Shown one piece after another: positions 33,843 to 42,271 of a stretch of DNA of 64,000 bases (its first letter is position 1; the number at the start of each line of letters is the position of its first letter). A program made the translations under genes and the position numbers. The stretch is from Candidatus Aminicenantes bacterium UBA1061 (GTDB lineage Bacteria > Acidobacteriota > Aminicenantia > Aminicenantales > Saccharicenantaceae). The notes below the pieces were generated by a model, which was given only the letters and a program-made list of their open reading frames with translations, searched no databases and had not been told where the DNA came from. The DNA is taken from contig DCDG01000023.1 in NCBI GenBank assembly GCA_002316315.1, positions 1 through 64,000 on the forward strand, in the 5' to 3' direction.

Positions 33843-35274
33843 TCTCGTCCCCTCTTTGGCTTAAATTTTCAACAGAAGCGACGGCTAGAGAAGTCGCTTC
33901 CTGTGGATATTTTTCAATGAGATTACCCAGCAGCGGGAATAAATAATGACGGTCATGGTAAAAAGCAGGCCTTTCAGGCAAAAGCTTTATTTCTTCGCCA
34001 TAATGTTTGAGCTTTTCCAGAGGGATGCTCATAACCGCTGCCGTCTTTTCTTCAGACAGAAATCCGCCAGTGCCAATAATAGCCTTGACTCTTCTCAGGT
34101 CTTTTCCAGTTTGAACATAGATTTTTCCTTGAGGTGTATAAATTTGTCTCCACCCGCCAATATGTCTTAATGCAGCATAATAAACACAGGCTTCAGCCAG
34201 AACCCTGTCAAATATCTTTTCTTTCTCTAATTCCGGCAGATAATCTATTCTCCCAGAAATTTTGCCCACAAATTCGTTCATCTCTTGAAATTCAAATCCT
34301 GCTTCCCGTAAACGGTCTTTTATGTAGACTTGGCTAGTTTCAAAAAGAGAATGAGCTGAGACTCTCAGGCCGAGGTCACCCTCCACTGTTCTTTTAATCT
34401 TAGGCTCCCGAATTCCTTTGAGAACTACCGTGTCGGTTTCAAGATAGGATTCAGTATTGGAATAAAAATCAGTTGTAGCTCCGCCAATATCAATGGCCGC
34501 CAGGTCTGACCATTCAGGATGAAACTCAGGAATGGCTGAGATTAATTCAAACATAGCCAGTGGGGTTGGTTTGGGCTGACTGCCAAATAGTTCAACTATT
34601 TCTGACAGGCCACGCCCAACGACGATTCTCTTCAGGAATATTTCTCTTATCTTTTCTCTGACCGGTTCAATGTTAACCTGGCCTATTTCCGGCATCAGGT
34701 TTTCAGTCACTATAACTTCCCTGCTTTTCATGATATTGATGACGTCTTCGGCCACAGCTCTGTTACCAGCATAGACAATAGGGCAATCCAGCCTGGAAGA
34801 TTCCAATTTACTGGCATTTTCCAGAACATACTTACTGTTTCCGCCATCAGTTCCACCGCTAAAAAGGATGATATCTGGCCTGAGCTTCTCCAGTTCATTT
34901 ACATCACTGGCTGTCAGAGAAAAAGAAAAACTTTTAACAACTTTCCCGCCAGCTGACATGGCCGCTAACCTGGCTAACTGCAAGGTCAGGTCCGGGACGA
35001 GACCAATAGCAGCAATACTCAGCCCGCCCTTGGCCGATGAAGAAAAAAATATTTCAGCCAGACCTTTGAGCTGGTCAAGAGGGGTATTTCTGTCTCGTTG
35101 AAGGAGTCTGGCCAAAATTTCATGGAAACCCACCACCAGGTTGCTCTGAGTAGTCGGAGCTGAGATCTTATCCAGGAGTTCGAGCCCGGAACCGGTCAGG
35201 CTAAAGACAGCGCCTTTAGTCCAGGTTGAACCGATATCTACACTGATAACTGTCTTCATGGGGTATTGACTCAC
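33835..35274 (-). CDS. glmL: MutL/GlmL, glutamate mutase-associated ASKHA ATPase
   Basis: 479 residues of the MutL family found between glmS and glmE in methylaspartate operons. The actin-like ATPase fold shows 'VDIGSTWTKGAVFSL' (phosphate 1, residues 11-25) and 'AAIDIGGATTDFYSNTESYL' (phosphate 2). It probably helps reactivate or load cobalamin on the mutase, by analogy with other diol-dehydratase-type reactivases. That role is inferred, not proven for this family. It should not be confused with the mismatch-repair MutL. It overlaps its neighbours by 4 and 8 bases. Confidence 0.93.
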   Translation of the reverse strand: MSQYPMKTVISVDIGSTWTKGAVFSLTGSGLELLDKISAPTTQSNLVVGFHEILARLLQRDRNTPLDQLKGLAEIFFSSSAKGGLSIAAIGLVPDLTLQLARLAAMSAGGKVVKSFSFSLTASDVNELEKLRPDIILFSGGTDGGNSKYVLENASKLESSRLDCPIVYAGNRAVAEDVINIMKSREVIVTENLMPEIGQVNIEPVREKIREIFLKRIVVGRGLSEIVELFGSQPKPTPLAMFELISAIPEFHPEWSDLAAIDIGGATTDFYSNTESYLETDTVVLKGIREPKIKRTVEGDLGLRVSAHSLFETSQVYIKDRLREAGFEFQEMNEFVGKISGRIDYLPELEKEKIFDRVLAEACVYYAALRHIGGWRQIYTPQGKIYVQTGKDLRRVKAIIGTGGFLSEEKTAAVMSIPLEKLKHYGEEIKLLPERPAFYHDRHYLFPLLGNLIEKYPQEATSLAVASVENLSQRGDEND

Positions 35275-35846
35275 TTCACCTTAAAGCCTTCCGGCTCTTT
35301 CATATTATTCTGATTATCCTGGCCAGTCAGATTATTCTGACTGCCTTCATCCCCTGGATTCTTCTGGTCAGGCTGACTGTCCTGCTCACTTTGGTCTTTA
35401 GCTTCCTGTTCTTTAGAGCTCGAGCCAAATCTTTCTTTGATATCCTGCCTCAAGAGTTCGGCCACCTGCTTGAGATCAATATCAGGAGGAAATACCCGGT
35501 CAAAACCCATTTTTTTAAATTTCTCTTCGACCACAGAAACAGGAGTCTTGCCAACCACCAGATTGCCGCCGACATACAGGATAATGGAATCAAGACCCTT
35601 TTCAATACACAAGTCTCTAAAGCCCTGACAGTCTATTTCTCCATGCCCGTATAGGGAGGAAACCAAAATGGCCTTGGCATTGGTCTCAATGGCTGCATCA
35701 ACAAATTCCTGCTGGGAAACCATGACCCCAAGGTTGACCACCTTAAATCCTTCAGAGGTAAAAAATAATTCCAGAATTTTGTTACCAACTGAATGGCAAT
35801 CGGAACCGATCACGCCGATGACGATCGTATCCTTTTCCTTTTCCAT
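35271..35846 (-). CDS. glmS: Glutamate mutase, sigma (cobalamin-binding) subunit with long tail
   Basis: 191 residues; the normal subunit has about 137. Residues 1-140 are the B12-binding domain with the DxHxxG motif (SDCHSVGNKILELFF), whose His coordinates cobalt, then 'VSSLYGHGEIDCQGFRDLC' and 'YVGGNLVVGKTPVSVVEEKF'. The last ~50 residues are low-complexity (Gln, Asp, Asn, Glu, Lys, Ser), probably disordered, and absent from typical GlmS. AGGAGA precedes the ATG. It is the first structural gene of the operon, 90 bases after the GntR gene. Confidence 0.94.
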   Translation of the reverse strand: MEKEKDTIVIGVIGSDCHSVGNKILELFFTSEGFKVVNLGVMVSQQEFVDAAIETNAKAILVSSLYGHGEIDCQGFRDLCIEKGLDSIILYVGGNLVVGKTPVSVVEEKFKKMGFDRVFPPDIDLKQVAELLRQDIKERFGSSSKEQEAKDQSEQDSQPDQKNPGDEGSQNNLTGQDNQNNMKEPEGFKVK

Positions 35847-35936
35847 CTTGTTTTTCTCCTGTGCTCAGGTTATTCGACTTCTCCCTCTCGATTTCCCAGC
35901 TTTCCTGAATATTTAATTTCTGATGATGTTAAACTA

Positions 35937-36926
35937 TCAGGGGGTAAGCAGCTGGCTGATCCTTTCTTCGACATAAAGAAGCGACCCTCTCTCTATCTGA
36001 TAGTCGAAGTTTATAACTTTCCCGCCTCTCTGCGTAAACTCCTGTACCGCTGCCATATTTTCCTTTTTACGCTGAAGCTGATAGTTGGGCGGAACAAAGA
36101 CCACATCCAGCTCAGACAGAAATTCTGGTATTTTATTTTCATCTTTTAAGAACAGGCAGGGCACCGGACCCGTAGCCAAACCCATATCTTTCAATCTGGC
36201 CACCACCCTGGCCAGAAAATTCTGGCTTTCACAAATAACACCCAACCTCTGGACGGGACTTAAACTGGCCATTTCTATAATCGTTTCCTGACTGGGAGAA
36301 ACCGCCACCTGAATCAATCTTTCTTTAAGTGCAGGAACTTTACCCAGAAGCTCGCTATAATGAGTGCTGGTGGTCAGAATAAGGTCAAATGGCTCTAACC
36401 GCTTTTCGGCTTCCGGCTCAGTTACAATTTCATCCAGCAAAAACCTTGAAACCCTGACATGTTTTAGGAAAATCAATTGACGCTCAAAGATACTCAGACT
36501 TTCTGGATTGCAATCAACTACTGCCACATTAAAATTTTCGAGTTTTTCTTCCCTTCGGATGATGGCCAGTTCAACAAATATTCTTATCTCCTGATAGGAA
36601 AAATTCATCCCGCGCAAATGATCAAGGAGATTATCAATGATCTTTTGTGCCCTTTCCTTTCGCCCCGATGGAATTATATCTTGCCTGGAAGAAACAAAAG
36701 TGCCCCGGCCCTGGGTGGTTTCAATAATCCCGTCTCTGGCCATAACTTCATAAGCTTTTTTTACTGTCCCCCTGGCAATATTCAGTTGAGAAGCCAGCTC
36801 ACGCTCAGTGGGAAGCTTATCGCCAGGTCTAAGGTGTCCTTCGTGAATCATTGAAGTGATCTGCTTTATGATCTGGCGGTAGGCCGGGACCGGGCTTTTT
36901 TTGTCAACAGAGATTTTTGTATCCAT
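35937..36926 (-). CDS. GntR-family regulator with periplasmic-binding-like domain
   Basis: 329 residues. Residues 1-75 are a winged helix of GntR type (SPVPAYRQIIKQITSMIHEG, LRPGDKLPTERELASQLNIA, RGTVKKAYEVMARDGIIETT, QGRGTFV). The C-terminal ~220 residues do not resemble the usual FCD or UTRA domains, but have the alternating strand-helix order of a LacI/periplasmic-binding effector domain ('FNVAVVDCNPESLSIFERQL', 'FDLILTTSTHYSELL', 'RLGVICESQNFLARVVARLK', 'LDVVFVPPNYQLQRK'). It is the first gene of the methylaspartate operon and probably its repressor or activator, perhaps sensing glutamate or an intermediate. Three TATACC repeats lie just upstream of its start codon. Confidence 0.85.
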   Translation of the reverse strand: MDTKISVDKKSPVPAYRQIIKQITSMIHEGHLRPGDKLPTERELASQLNIARGTVKKAYEVMARDGIIETTQGRGTFVSSRQDIIPSGRKERAQKIIDNLLDHLRGMNFSYQEIRIFVELAIIRREEKLENFNVAVVDCNPESLSIFERQLIFLKHVRVSRFLLDEIVTEPEAEKRLEPFDLILTTSTHYSELLGKVPALKERLIQVAVSPSQETIIEMASLSPVQRLGVICESQNFLARVVARLKDMGLATGPVPCLFLKDENKIPEFLSELDVVFVPPNYQLQRKKENMAAVQEFTQRGGKVINFDYQIERGSLLYVEERISQLLTP

Positions 36927-36950
36927 TTGATACCTCTTAATATTAAGAAA

Positions 36951-36980
36951 TATACCTTACCACCTATACCATGATATACC
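36951..36980. promoter_or_regulatory. Triple TATACC repeat, candidate GntR operator
   Basis: TATACC occurs at 36951-36956, 36965-36970 and 36975-36980 in the same orientation, 25-54 bases before the GntR start. The second and third begin 10 bases apart, one helical turn. GntR-type winged helices bind short repeats overlapping their own promoter, so this is a natural operator candidate. Confidence 0.4.
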
Positions 36981-37089
36981 ACCTTGATCCAAGTGGCAAG
37001 CAAAATAGTTTCTTTTTCAATTTTCATTCAAATTTTACATCATATATCAAAATATTAACATAAGATAATCACCAATCGGGCATGGTCTG

Positions 37090-37119
37090 TTGATTTATAT
37101 TTAGATCAAAGGGTATAAT
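37090..37119 (+). promoter_or_regulatory. Promoter for the gene at 37128 (leaderless)
   Basis: TTGATT at 37090-37095, an 18-base spacer, and a perfect TATAAT at 37114-37119. The start codon follows 8 bases later, so transcription should start within a few bases of the ATG and leave no room for a Shine-Dalgarno. Confidence 0.6.
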
Positions 37120-37127
37120 AATTTACT

Positions 37128-37484
37128 ATGGCCATAGTCAGAAGAATAGAACAGACTACTAAATATCTCCCTGGATTACTGGCTTTAGCAGCAGCTGTCT
37201 GGCTGGTTTTCCCATTTATCAAGCTGGATCAAGCAGATTATGCTCGGGCTAACATTCTGGTTTACCGGCTAGCCATTGGCATTACTATTCTTGTGGTTAT
37301 GCTGGGGAAAATGGGTTTTGATATCTTCTTCCCTCAAGGCATGGCCAGGAAAGTATCAAATCTGAAATCCGTTATATTCATCATCTTTGGAGTTCTTATT
37401 CTGGCCTTTGTTGTTTTCATCATCATTCAGGCTGGTTCATTATTCATGGGCAGTTATCCTCAGACCACAGATTATAATTTTTAA
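37128..37484 (+). CDS. Small membrane protein, unknown function
   Basis: 118 residues with three predicted membrane helices (YLPGLLALAAAVWLVFPFI; YRLAIGITILVVMLGKMGF; SVIFIIFGVLILAFVVFII). No known motif is visible. No Shine-Dalgarno precedes the ATG, in line with a leaderless transcript from the adjoining promoter. It is divergent from the GntR regulator of the methylaspartate operon and is not obviously part of that pathway. Confidence 0.65.
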   Translation: MAIVRRIEQTTKYLPGLLALAAAVWLVFPFIKLDQADYARANILVYRLAIGITILVVMLGKMGFDIFFPQGMARKVSNLKSVIFIIFGVLILAFVVFIIIQAGSLFMGSYPQTTDYNF

Positions 37485-37515
37485 ATTAAAGGGCCAGCCA
37501 CTTCGGGCCTCTCTT

Positions 37516-38321
37516 TTACTTAAATATAGTTCTATTTCTGCCGATGATAATAGCTGCCAGGATTAAGTAGAGCAGCGTCTGAACACCCTCGGTTATCGGG
37601 CTTAGCTCGAATAGTTGTCCAACGAAATTCATCGTAAAATGAAAAAGAATAGCAGCTAGCGTACTCTTCTGATTTTTATAAAAAATATAGGTAAAGATAG
37701 CTGATTTTGGAAAAAGCTGAAGAAAATAAAATAATATTAGGCGTTTGATGACCTGGCTTGAAGGGTATAGCCCTTCACCAGAAAAAGGGGTATGGTCCAG
37801 ATCCCCCAGACAGCAGCAATAAGCAAGCTGGCTTTAAAACCTGACATGATATTTTTTAGTTTATCCAGCCAGTAGCCACGCCAGCCGAGTTCTTCCGGAA
37901 ACGGCCCAACAAAAAAGGTATAAAAAACAAAGATCAGGATGGAAGGAAGATGGGCCCTGACCTGATAAACCAGCTTCAATTGTGATAGTGGCTGGCCCAG
38001 GGCCAGAGAAACCAGGATGGCCGCTACCGTGATCACCAAAGGGATAAAGAAAATTTCCCGATAACCCCTTTTACTTATCAGAGTGGGATCAAAGACCCGC
38101 CTCCAGTAATCCCAGCTATCCTCAGTTTCTTCGCCCATAAGCATAAAAGCCACACCTACCAGGGCGGGAACCAGCAGACCAACCAGTAAGAGAACCTTGA
38201 CGGCCAGGTTTTCGACACCTCGCCCGGTCGAGATGGCCAGGAACCAGGGAAGCCAGGTCAGACCCAGAACAAAAGGTATATATAAATAAGGATTAATATA
38301 GATCTTTTTAAAAGACATCAT
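37516..38321 (-). pseudogene. CPBP-family intramembrane protease gene with a frameshift
   Basis: From ATG 38321 (GGAGAC just upstream) the first frame encodes about 195 residues of a polytopic protein with the glutamic protease motif FPEELGWRGYWLDKL and 'LLIAAVWGIWTIPLFLVKGY', then stops at 37737. The missing last part is in another frame: 'RLILFYFLQLFPKSAIFTYI' and 'STLAAILFHFTMNFVGQLFE', where the conserved His of CPBP motif 4 (AILFHFTMNF) appears, ending at TAA 37516. A single base change near 37755 would restore a protein of about 265 residues. The family cleaves peptides inside the membrane. Either the gene is recently broken or there is an indel error. Confidence 0.7.
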
Positions 38322-38535
38322 TGTCTCCTGAAAATTAACTCTATTAAGATATAAAAAAAGTTTCACATAATAAAGAACTTTTTTAGGCGGCCGGGTACTG
38401 CCCGTTGCCTCTGCCTCGTTCTTCGATCTGTTTACTTTTATACTAACTGGCTCTGATCTGCAAATATTACCGGGCTGGAATTAACTGCAAAAATGAAATA
38501 GAATTTAGTTGTTAAGATAAAATCTGGAGATAAAA

Positions 38536-39570
38536 ATGAAATCCATTTACCTTACCGGTTTAAGACAGGCTAGAGTCGAAGAGGCACCAGAGCCAGATTT
38601 TCAGTCTCCTGATTCAGTCATTCTCAAAACAAAAGTGGCTGGTCTCTGCGGCAGCGATCTCCACTATTTTATTTCAGAATCTGTGGGTGGAGATCCTGTT
38701 CACTACCCATGTTTGGTTGGCCATGAATGCTCAGCTGAAGTCGTCAGCAATGGGTCAGAGGCCAAAAAATACAAGCCGGGAGAAAAGGTCGTTATTGAAC
38801 CTTCTATTTCCTGTGGTGTCTGCGACCAGTGCCTGGCTGGCCGCTTCAATACTTGCCGGAAGATCAAATTCCTCGGTCATCCAGGGGAACTCCCTGGCTG
38901 TTTTGCTGACTATTTTGTTATGCCAGAAAAAAACTTGATTGCCTTATCTTCTAAGTTATCACTTGAAGAAGGTATGTTAGCCGAACCTCTGTCGATTGCC
39001 AGGCACGCTCTGTATCTGGCCGCAGTTGAAAACTCAGCGACAGTTGGAGTCCTGGGAGCAGGGCCGATTGGACTCCTGCTGATTATGCTGCTTAAAAGCT
39101 ACGAATTCAGCTCTATTTTTGCCACCGACCGCTCCGAAGCCAGGGTTGATGCTGCTCTTCGGGCTGGAGCCAGCTGGGCAGCCAACGTAGAAGAAGAAGA
39201 TATTATTTCTGAAATTGCTGCCCGTCAGCCGCTGGGTCTGGATGTTGTTTTTGAAGTCAGTGGAGACCAGGAAGCAATTGACCAGGCGGTTGAACTGGTC
39301 AAACCAGGCGGCAAAATAATCCAGATAGGCATTTCTCTCCCTGAGAGAATATCCCACCGGTCAAGCATCCTGAGAAGAAAGGAAATAACCATAATAAACA
39401 GCCGCAGGCAAAATAAATGCCTGGAAGAATCATTGAATCTTCTGGCCGAAAAAAAGTTAAAAGTGGACTGGTTAATAACCCATCGATTCTCGCCTGAAGA
39501 GGCTCAGACAGCCTTCACGACGGCAGCTGATCGACTGGATGGAGTTCTGAAAGCTGCCTTTGTCTTTTAA
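38536..39570 (+). CDS. Zinc-dependent medium-chain dehydrogenase (sorbitol/threonine type)
   Basis: 344 residues. Catalytic zinc ligands are Cys38 (GLCGSDLHYF) and His63-Glu64 (VGHECSAEVV). The structural zinc loop has Cys93, 96, 99 and 107 (ISCGVCDQCLAGRFNTC). The NAD-binding fold shows 'GVLGAGPIGLLLIMLL' and, at the end of the second strand, 'FATDRSEARVD', where Asp favours NAD over NADP. It oxidises a secondary alcohol or polyol; sorbitol, threonine and related sugar alcohols are candidates. A second family member is not nearby. CTGGAG lies 7 bases before the ATG. Confidence 0.88.
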   Translation: MKSIYLTGLRQARVEEAPEPDFQSPDSVILKTKVAGLCGSDLHYFISESVGGDPVHYPCLVGHECSAEVVSNGSEAKKYKPGEKVVIEPSISCGVCDQCLAGRFNTCRKIKFLGHPGELPGCFADYFVMPEKNLIALSSKLSLEEGMLAEPLSIARHALYLAAVENSATVGVLGAGPIGLLLIMLLKSYEFSSIFATDRSEARVDAALRAGASWAANVEEEDIISEIAARQPLGLDVVFEVSGDQEAIDQAVELVKPGGKIIQIGISLPERISHRSSILRRKEITIINSRRQNKCLEESLNLLAEKKLKVDWLITHRFSPEEAQTAFTTAADRLDGVLKAAFVF

Positions 39571-39702
39571 GAAATTTAGTCAACCGGCAACTACCCGGTA
39601 AATCAAAATAATTAACAAAAATAAACCAGAAGAAGCCAGCTTGAAAGACAGGCAGTGTTTGACAAACACGAAAGAAGAAGCTGCCAGGAGATTTTTGTTT
39701 GA

Positions 39703-40302
39703 TTAAAAAACAACACCCAGAACGAGGGATAATCTCCCCCCGCCGATTTTAAAATCAACTCCTTCATAATTGTCCTTAGCCTGACAGTAACCGGCTTCTA
39801 TCCCGCTAAACAGAAACTTTTCTTTATAATAAATTCCAGCTTCCAAATTCAGCCCTATTTTATTACCGCTAATTGTAAGCTCCATGGCCTCTTCTTTGTA
39901 CGAAGCATTGGCCACTCCTGCGCCGATAAACACTTTCAGGTGTCGTCCTACTGAAGGGAAATAACCCAGTCCACCGCCAAAAAACTGCTGTCTGGAGTGG
40001 GTCGTAAGCTCGAGATCCGGAGTTGTTCCGTCTTTCGAACCGGTCATAAAAAGACCATAAACATAAAGCTGATCAATAATTCTAACCCCCAGCTTAAACT
40101 CAGGCACGAACAATGTTTCACCATAAACATTTTTATAACCGGCATCGGCCGGGAAAATATAGCTGCCGCTGACCGTCAGCATTATTTTCTCAGCCGACAG
40201 GCCAGTAGTGACCGCTGAACCTAAGATAAAGAATAATAAAAAGGCAATTCCAGCCAACCTGGTTTTTTTATCCCGAAGGTTATTTCCAGTTATTTCTTTC
40301 AT
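39703..40302 (-). CDS. Outer-membrane beta-barrel protein
   Basis: 199 residues from ATG 40302, chosen because AAGGAG lies 8 bases upstream; an upstream in-frame ATG has no such site. The signal peptide (LAGIAFLLFFILGSAVTTGL) is followed by alternating amphipathic strands rich in Gly, Tyr and Phe ('FVPEFKLGVRIIDQLYVYGL', 'FFGGGLGYFPSVGRHLKVFI', 'LEAGIYYKEKFLFSGIEAGY'), ending in 'RLSLVLGVVF', a C-terminal Phe as in outer-membrane barrels. An 8-stranded barrel is likely. The role is unknown. Confidence 0.75.
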   Translation of the reverse strand: MKEITGNNLRDKKTRLAGIAFLLFFILGSAVTTGLSAEKIMLTVSGSYIFPADAGYKNVYGETLFVPEFKLGVRIIDQLYVYGLFMTGSKDGTTPDLELTTHSRQQFFGGGLGYFPSVGRHLKVFIGAGVANASYKEEAMELTISGNKIGLNLEAGIYYKEKFLFSGIEAGYCQAKDNYEGVDFKIGGGRLSLVLGVVF

Positions 40303-40591
40303 ATCTTTAATCTCCTTTACTCTGTTTTGACTCACCCAAAAAAGTCTGGCCACCGCTGGCCATAATCAGCGGCTCCCATTTTTGTTGTTTTTATCTTTTG
40401 CCACCAGAATCTTATTCTTTAGATTACTTATCAAAAAAACTGCCTTTATGTCAACTTTTATAGTAATCCTGGATCGGGCACCAGTTACCCTGTCAACTAA
40501 CCTGCCTGGCCTTCAAGGACAGCTTGTTAATAAACAAAGTTTCTGGTAATAACTGGTAATAAGGTTATGATATAAAGGAAAGAGTTAACTT

Positions 40592-42271
40592 TTGAAGCTG
40601 TCGCCCGGTCATCAGCCGTTCTGTTTTTTGTGCAGACTGGTTAAATCTAAGTTAAGAAGCCTCCATGATATCTTGCCATCAGGATTCTTAAAGGAAAAGA
40701 TCAGCGACTTAGTTAACCTGGCTTCAATTGTGCTTTTTCTTCTCTGGATTAGTCCTCAGCCATCGTTTCCCATGAGCCAGAAGACTAAGGCCGGGGAAGA
40801 GATTTCTTTTAAAAATATTCATTTCCTGGAACCGGCTGATTCCCGGCAAATTCGCCTGTTAAAGGCTTCACGAGTTATTCCTTCACGGCAGCAATTGAAC
40901 TGGCAAAAAAGAGAACTGGCGGCCTTTATCCATTTCGGGATGAATACCTTCACTGACAAAGAATTAGGGGAAGGGACAGAAGATCCAGCTCTCTTTAATC
41001 CAGTCGCTTTTGATCCAGGGCAGTGGGCCAGAGTGCTGAAGGAAGCCGGTTTTAAGATGATTATCATCACTGCCAAGCATCATGACGGCTTTTGCCTCTG
41101 GCCAACAGAGGTGACCGATTATTCGGTCAAAAAAAGCCTATGGAAGCAGGGTGGTGGTGATGTCATCAAAGAAGTGGCCGCCGCTTGCCGCGAAGAAGGC
41201 CTGGCTTTTGGCTTCTATCTTTCACCCTGGGACAGGCACGAAAAAACTTATGGAACTCCCGCTTATAACGAATTTTTCTGCACCCAGCTTAAAGAGCTTC
41301 TGACTAATTACGGCCCAGTGGCTGAGGTCTGGTTCGACGGTTACTGCGGTGAAGGTCCAGGGAGATGGAAACAGGAATATGACTGGAGTTCTTATTATGA
41401 GCTCATTCGCCGCCTCCAGCCCGAAGCCGCTATTGCCATCAGCGGCCCGGATGTTCGCTGGGTTGGTAACGAAAGCGGTTTAGCCAGAGAAACTGAATGG
41501 AGTGTCCTACCCCTTTCCCTACCGAAAGAAGATCTGACCAGGCTCAGTCGTGGAAAGACTTCACTCGATAGAATTTTCCAGCCATTGAATCTTATGGGGG
41601 AAGACCTGGGCAGTCGGGAGAAAATTCTTTCAGCCAGAGCGCTATTCTGGTATCCGGCCGAGGTTGATGTCTCTATCCGGCCAGGCTGGTTTTATCACCA
41701 GAGTCAGGACAATCAGGTTAAAACTGGCGATGAATTATTTAAAATTTATCTTAAATCAGTGGGGAGAAATTCGGTCTTGCTGTTAAATGTACCACCCAAC
41801 AGAAAAGGCCTCCTGGCTGATGAAGATATCCACGCTCTACAAGGCTTTAAACGCCTGATTGATACCTCATTTAAGAAGGACCTGGCCGCCGGTGCCAGGG
41901 TTAGGTCTTCAAGCACCGCAGCCGGTCAGCCCGTAGATTCAATTATTGACAACTATTCTGGAAAATACTGGCTGGCCGCAAACAATAAAAAGCCGGCGGT
42001 CATCGAACTAAAGTTGAAGGAAAAGTCCACCTTTAACTGCCTCGAACTTCAAGAAGAAATCACCCTTGGACAGAGAATAGAAGCTTTTAAGCTAGAAAAC
42101 TGGGATGGGAAGAGCTGGCGTAAGATCGGCAATGGAACAACTGTGGGTTATAGGAGGCTGATTACTTTCCCCGAAATTTCGGCCAGCCGGTTGAGATTGG
42201 TTATTACCTCATCCCGTTCGGCTCCGGCCTTAAAGAAACTCGGCCTTTATAAACTCGCAGCCTCTTTATAA
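40592..42271 (+). CDS. Exported GH29 alpha-L-fucosidase
   Basis: 559 residues from TTG 40592, with AAAGGAAAGAG 7 bases upstream; no ATG gives a complete signal. A hydrophobic segment at about residues 40-58 (LVNLASIVLFLLWISPQPSF) acts as signal or anchor. The GH29 barrel is clear: 'AAFIHFGMNTFTDKE', 'FKMIIITAKHHDGFCLWPTE' (residues 156-173), 'FYLSPWDRHEKTYG' and the nucleophile Asp249 in 'VAEVWFDGYCGEGP'. The last ~110 residues (from 'IIDNYSGKYWLA') form a discoidin-like sugar-binding beta-sandwich. It releases L-fucose outside the cytoplasm and matches the rhamnosidase in being aimed at deoxyhexose-rich glycans. Confidence 0.9.
   Translation: MKLSPGHQPFCFLCRLVKSKLRSLHDILPSGFLKEKISDLVNLASIVLFLLWISPQPSFPMSQKTKAGEEISFKNIHFLEPADSRQIRLLKASRVIPSRQQLNWQKRELAAFIHFGMNTFTDKELGEGTEDPALFNPVAFDPGQWARVLKEAGFKMIIITAKHHDGFCLWPTEVTDYSVKKSLWKQGGGDVIKEVAAACREEGLAFGFYLSPWDRHEKTYGTPAYNEFFCTQLKELLTNYGPVAEVWFDGYCGEGPGRWKQEYDWSSYYELIRRLQPEAAIAISGPDVRWVGNESGLARETEWSVLPLSLPKEDLTRLSRGKTSLDRIFQPLNLMGEDLGSREKILSARALFWYPAEVDVSIRPGWFYHQSQDNQVKTGDELFKIYLKSVGRNSVLLLNVPPNRKGLLADEDIHALQGFKRLIDTSFKKDLAAGARVRSSSTAAGQPVDSIIDNYSGKYWLAANNKKPAVIELKLKEKSTFNCLELQEEITLGQRIEAFKLENWDGKSWRKIGNGTTVGYRRLITFPEISASRLRLVITSSRSAPALKKLGLYKLAASL

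Noticed and set aside
33835..35274. DNA mismatch repair MutL
   Set aside because: The name is shared, but the fold is an actin-like ATPase and the gene lies between glmS and glmE.
35847..35936. Cobalamin riboswitch before glmS
   Set aside because: The gap to the GntR gene is only 90 bases, too short for a cobalamin riboswitch, and no B12-box is seen.
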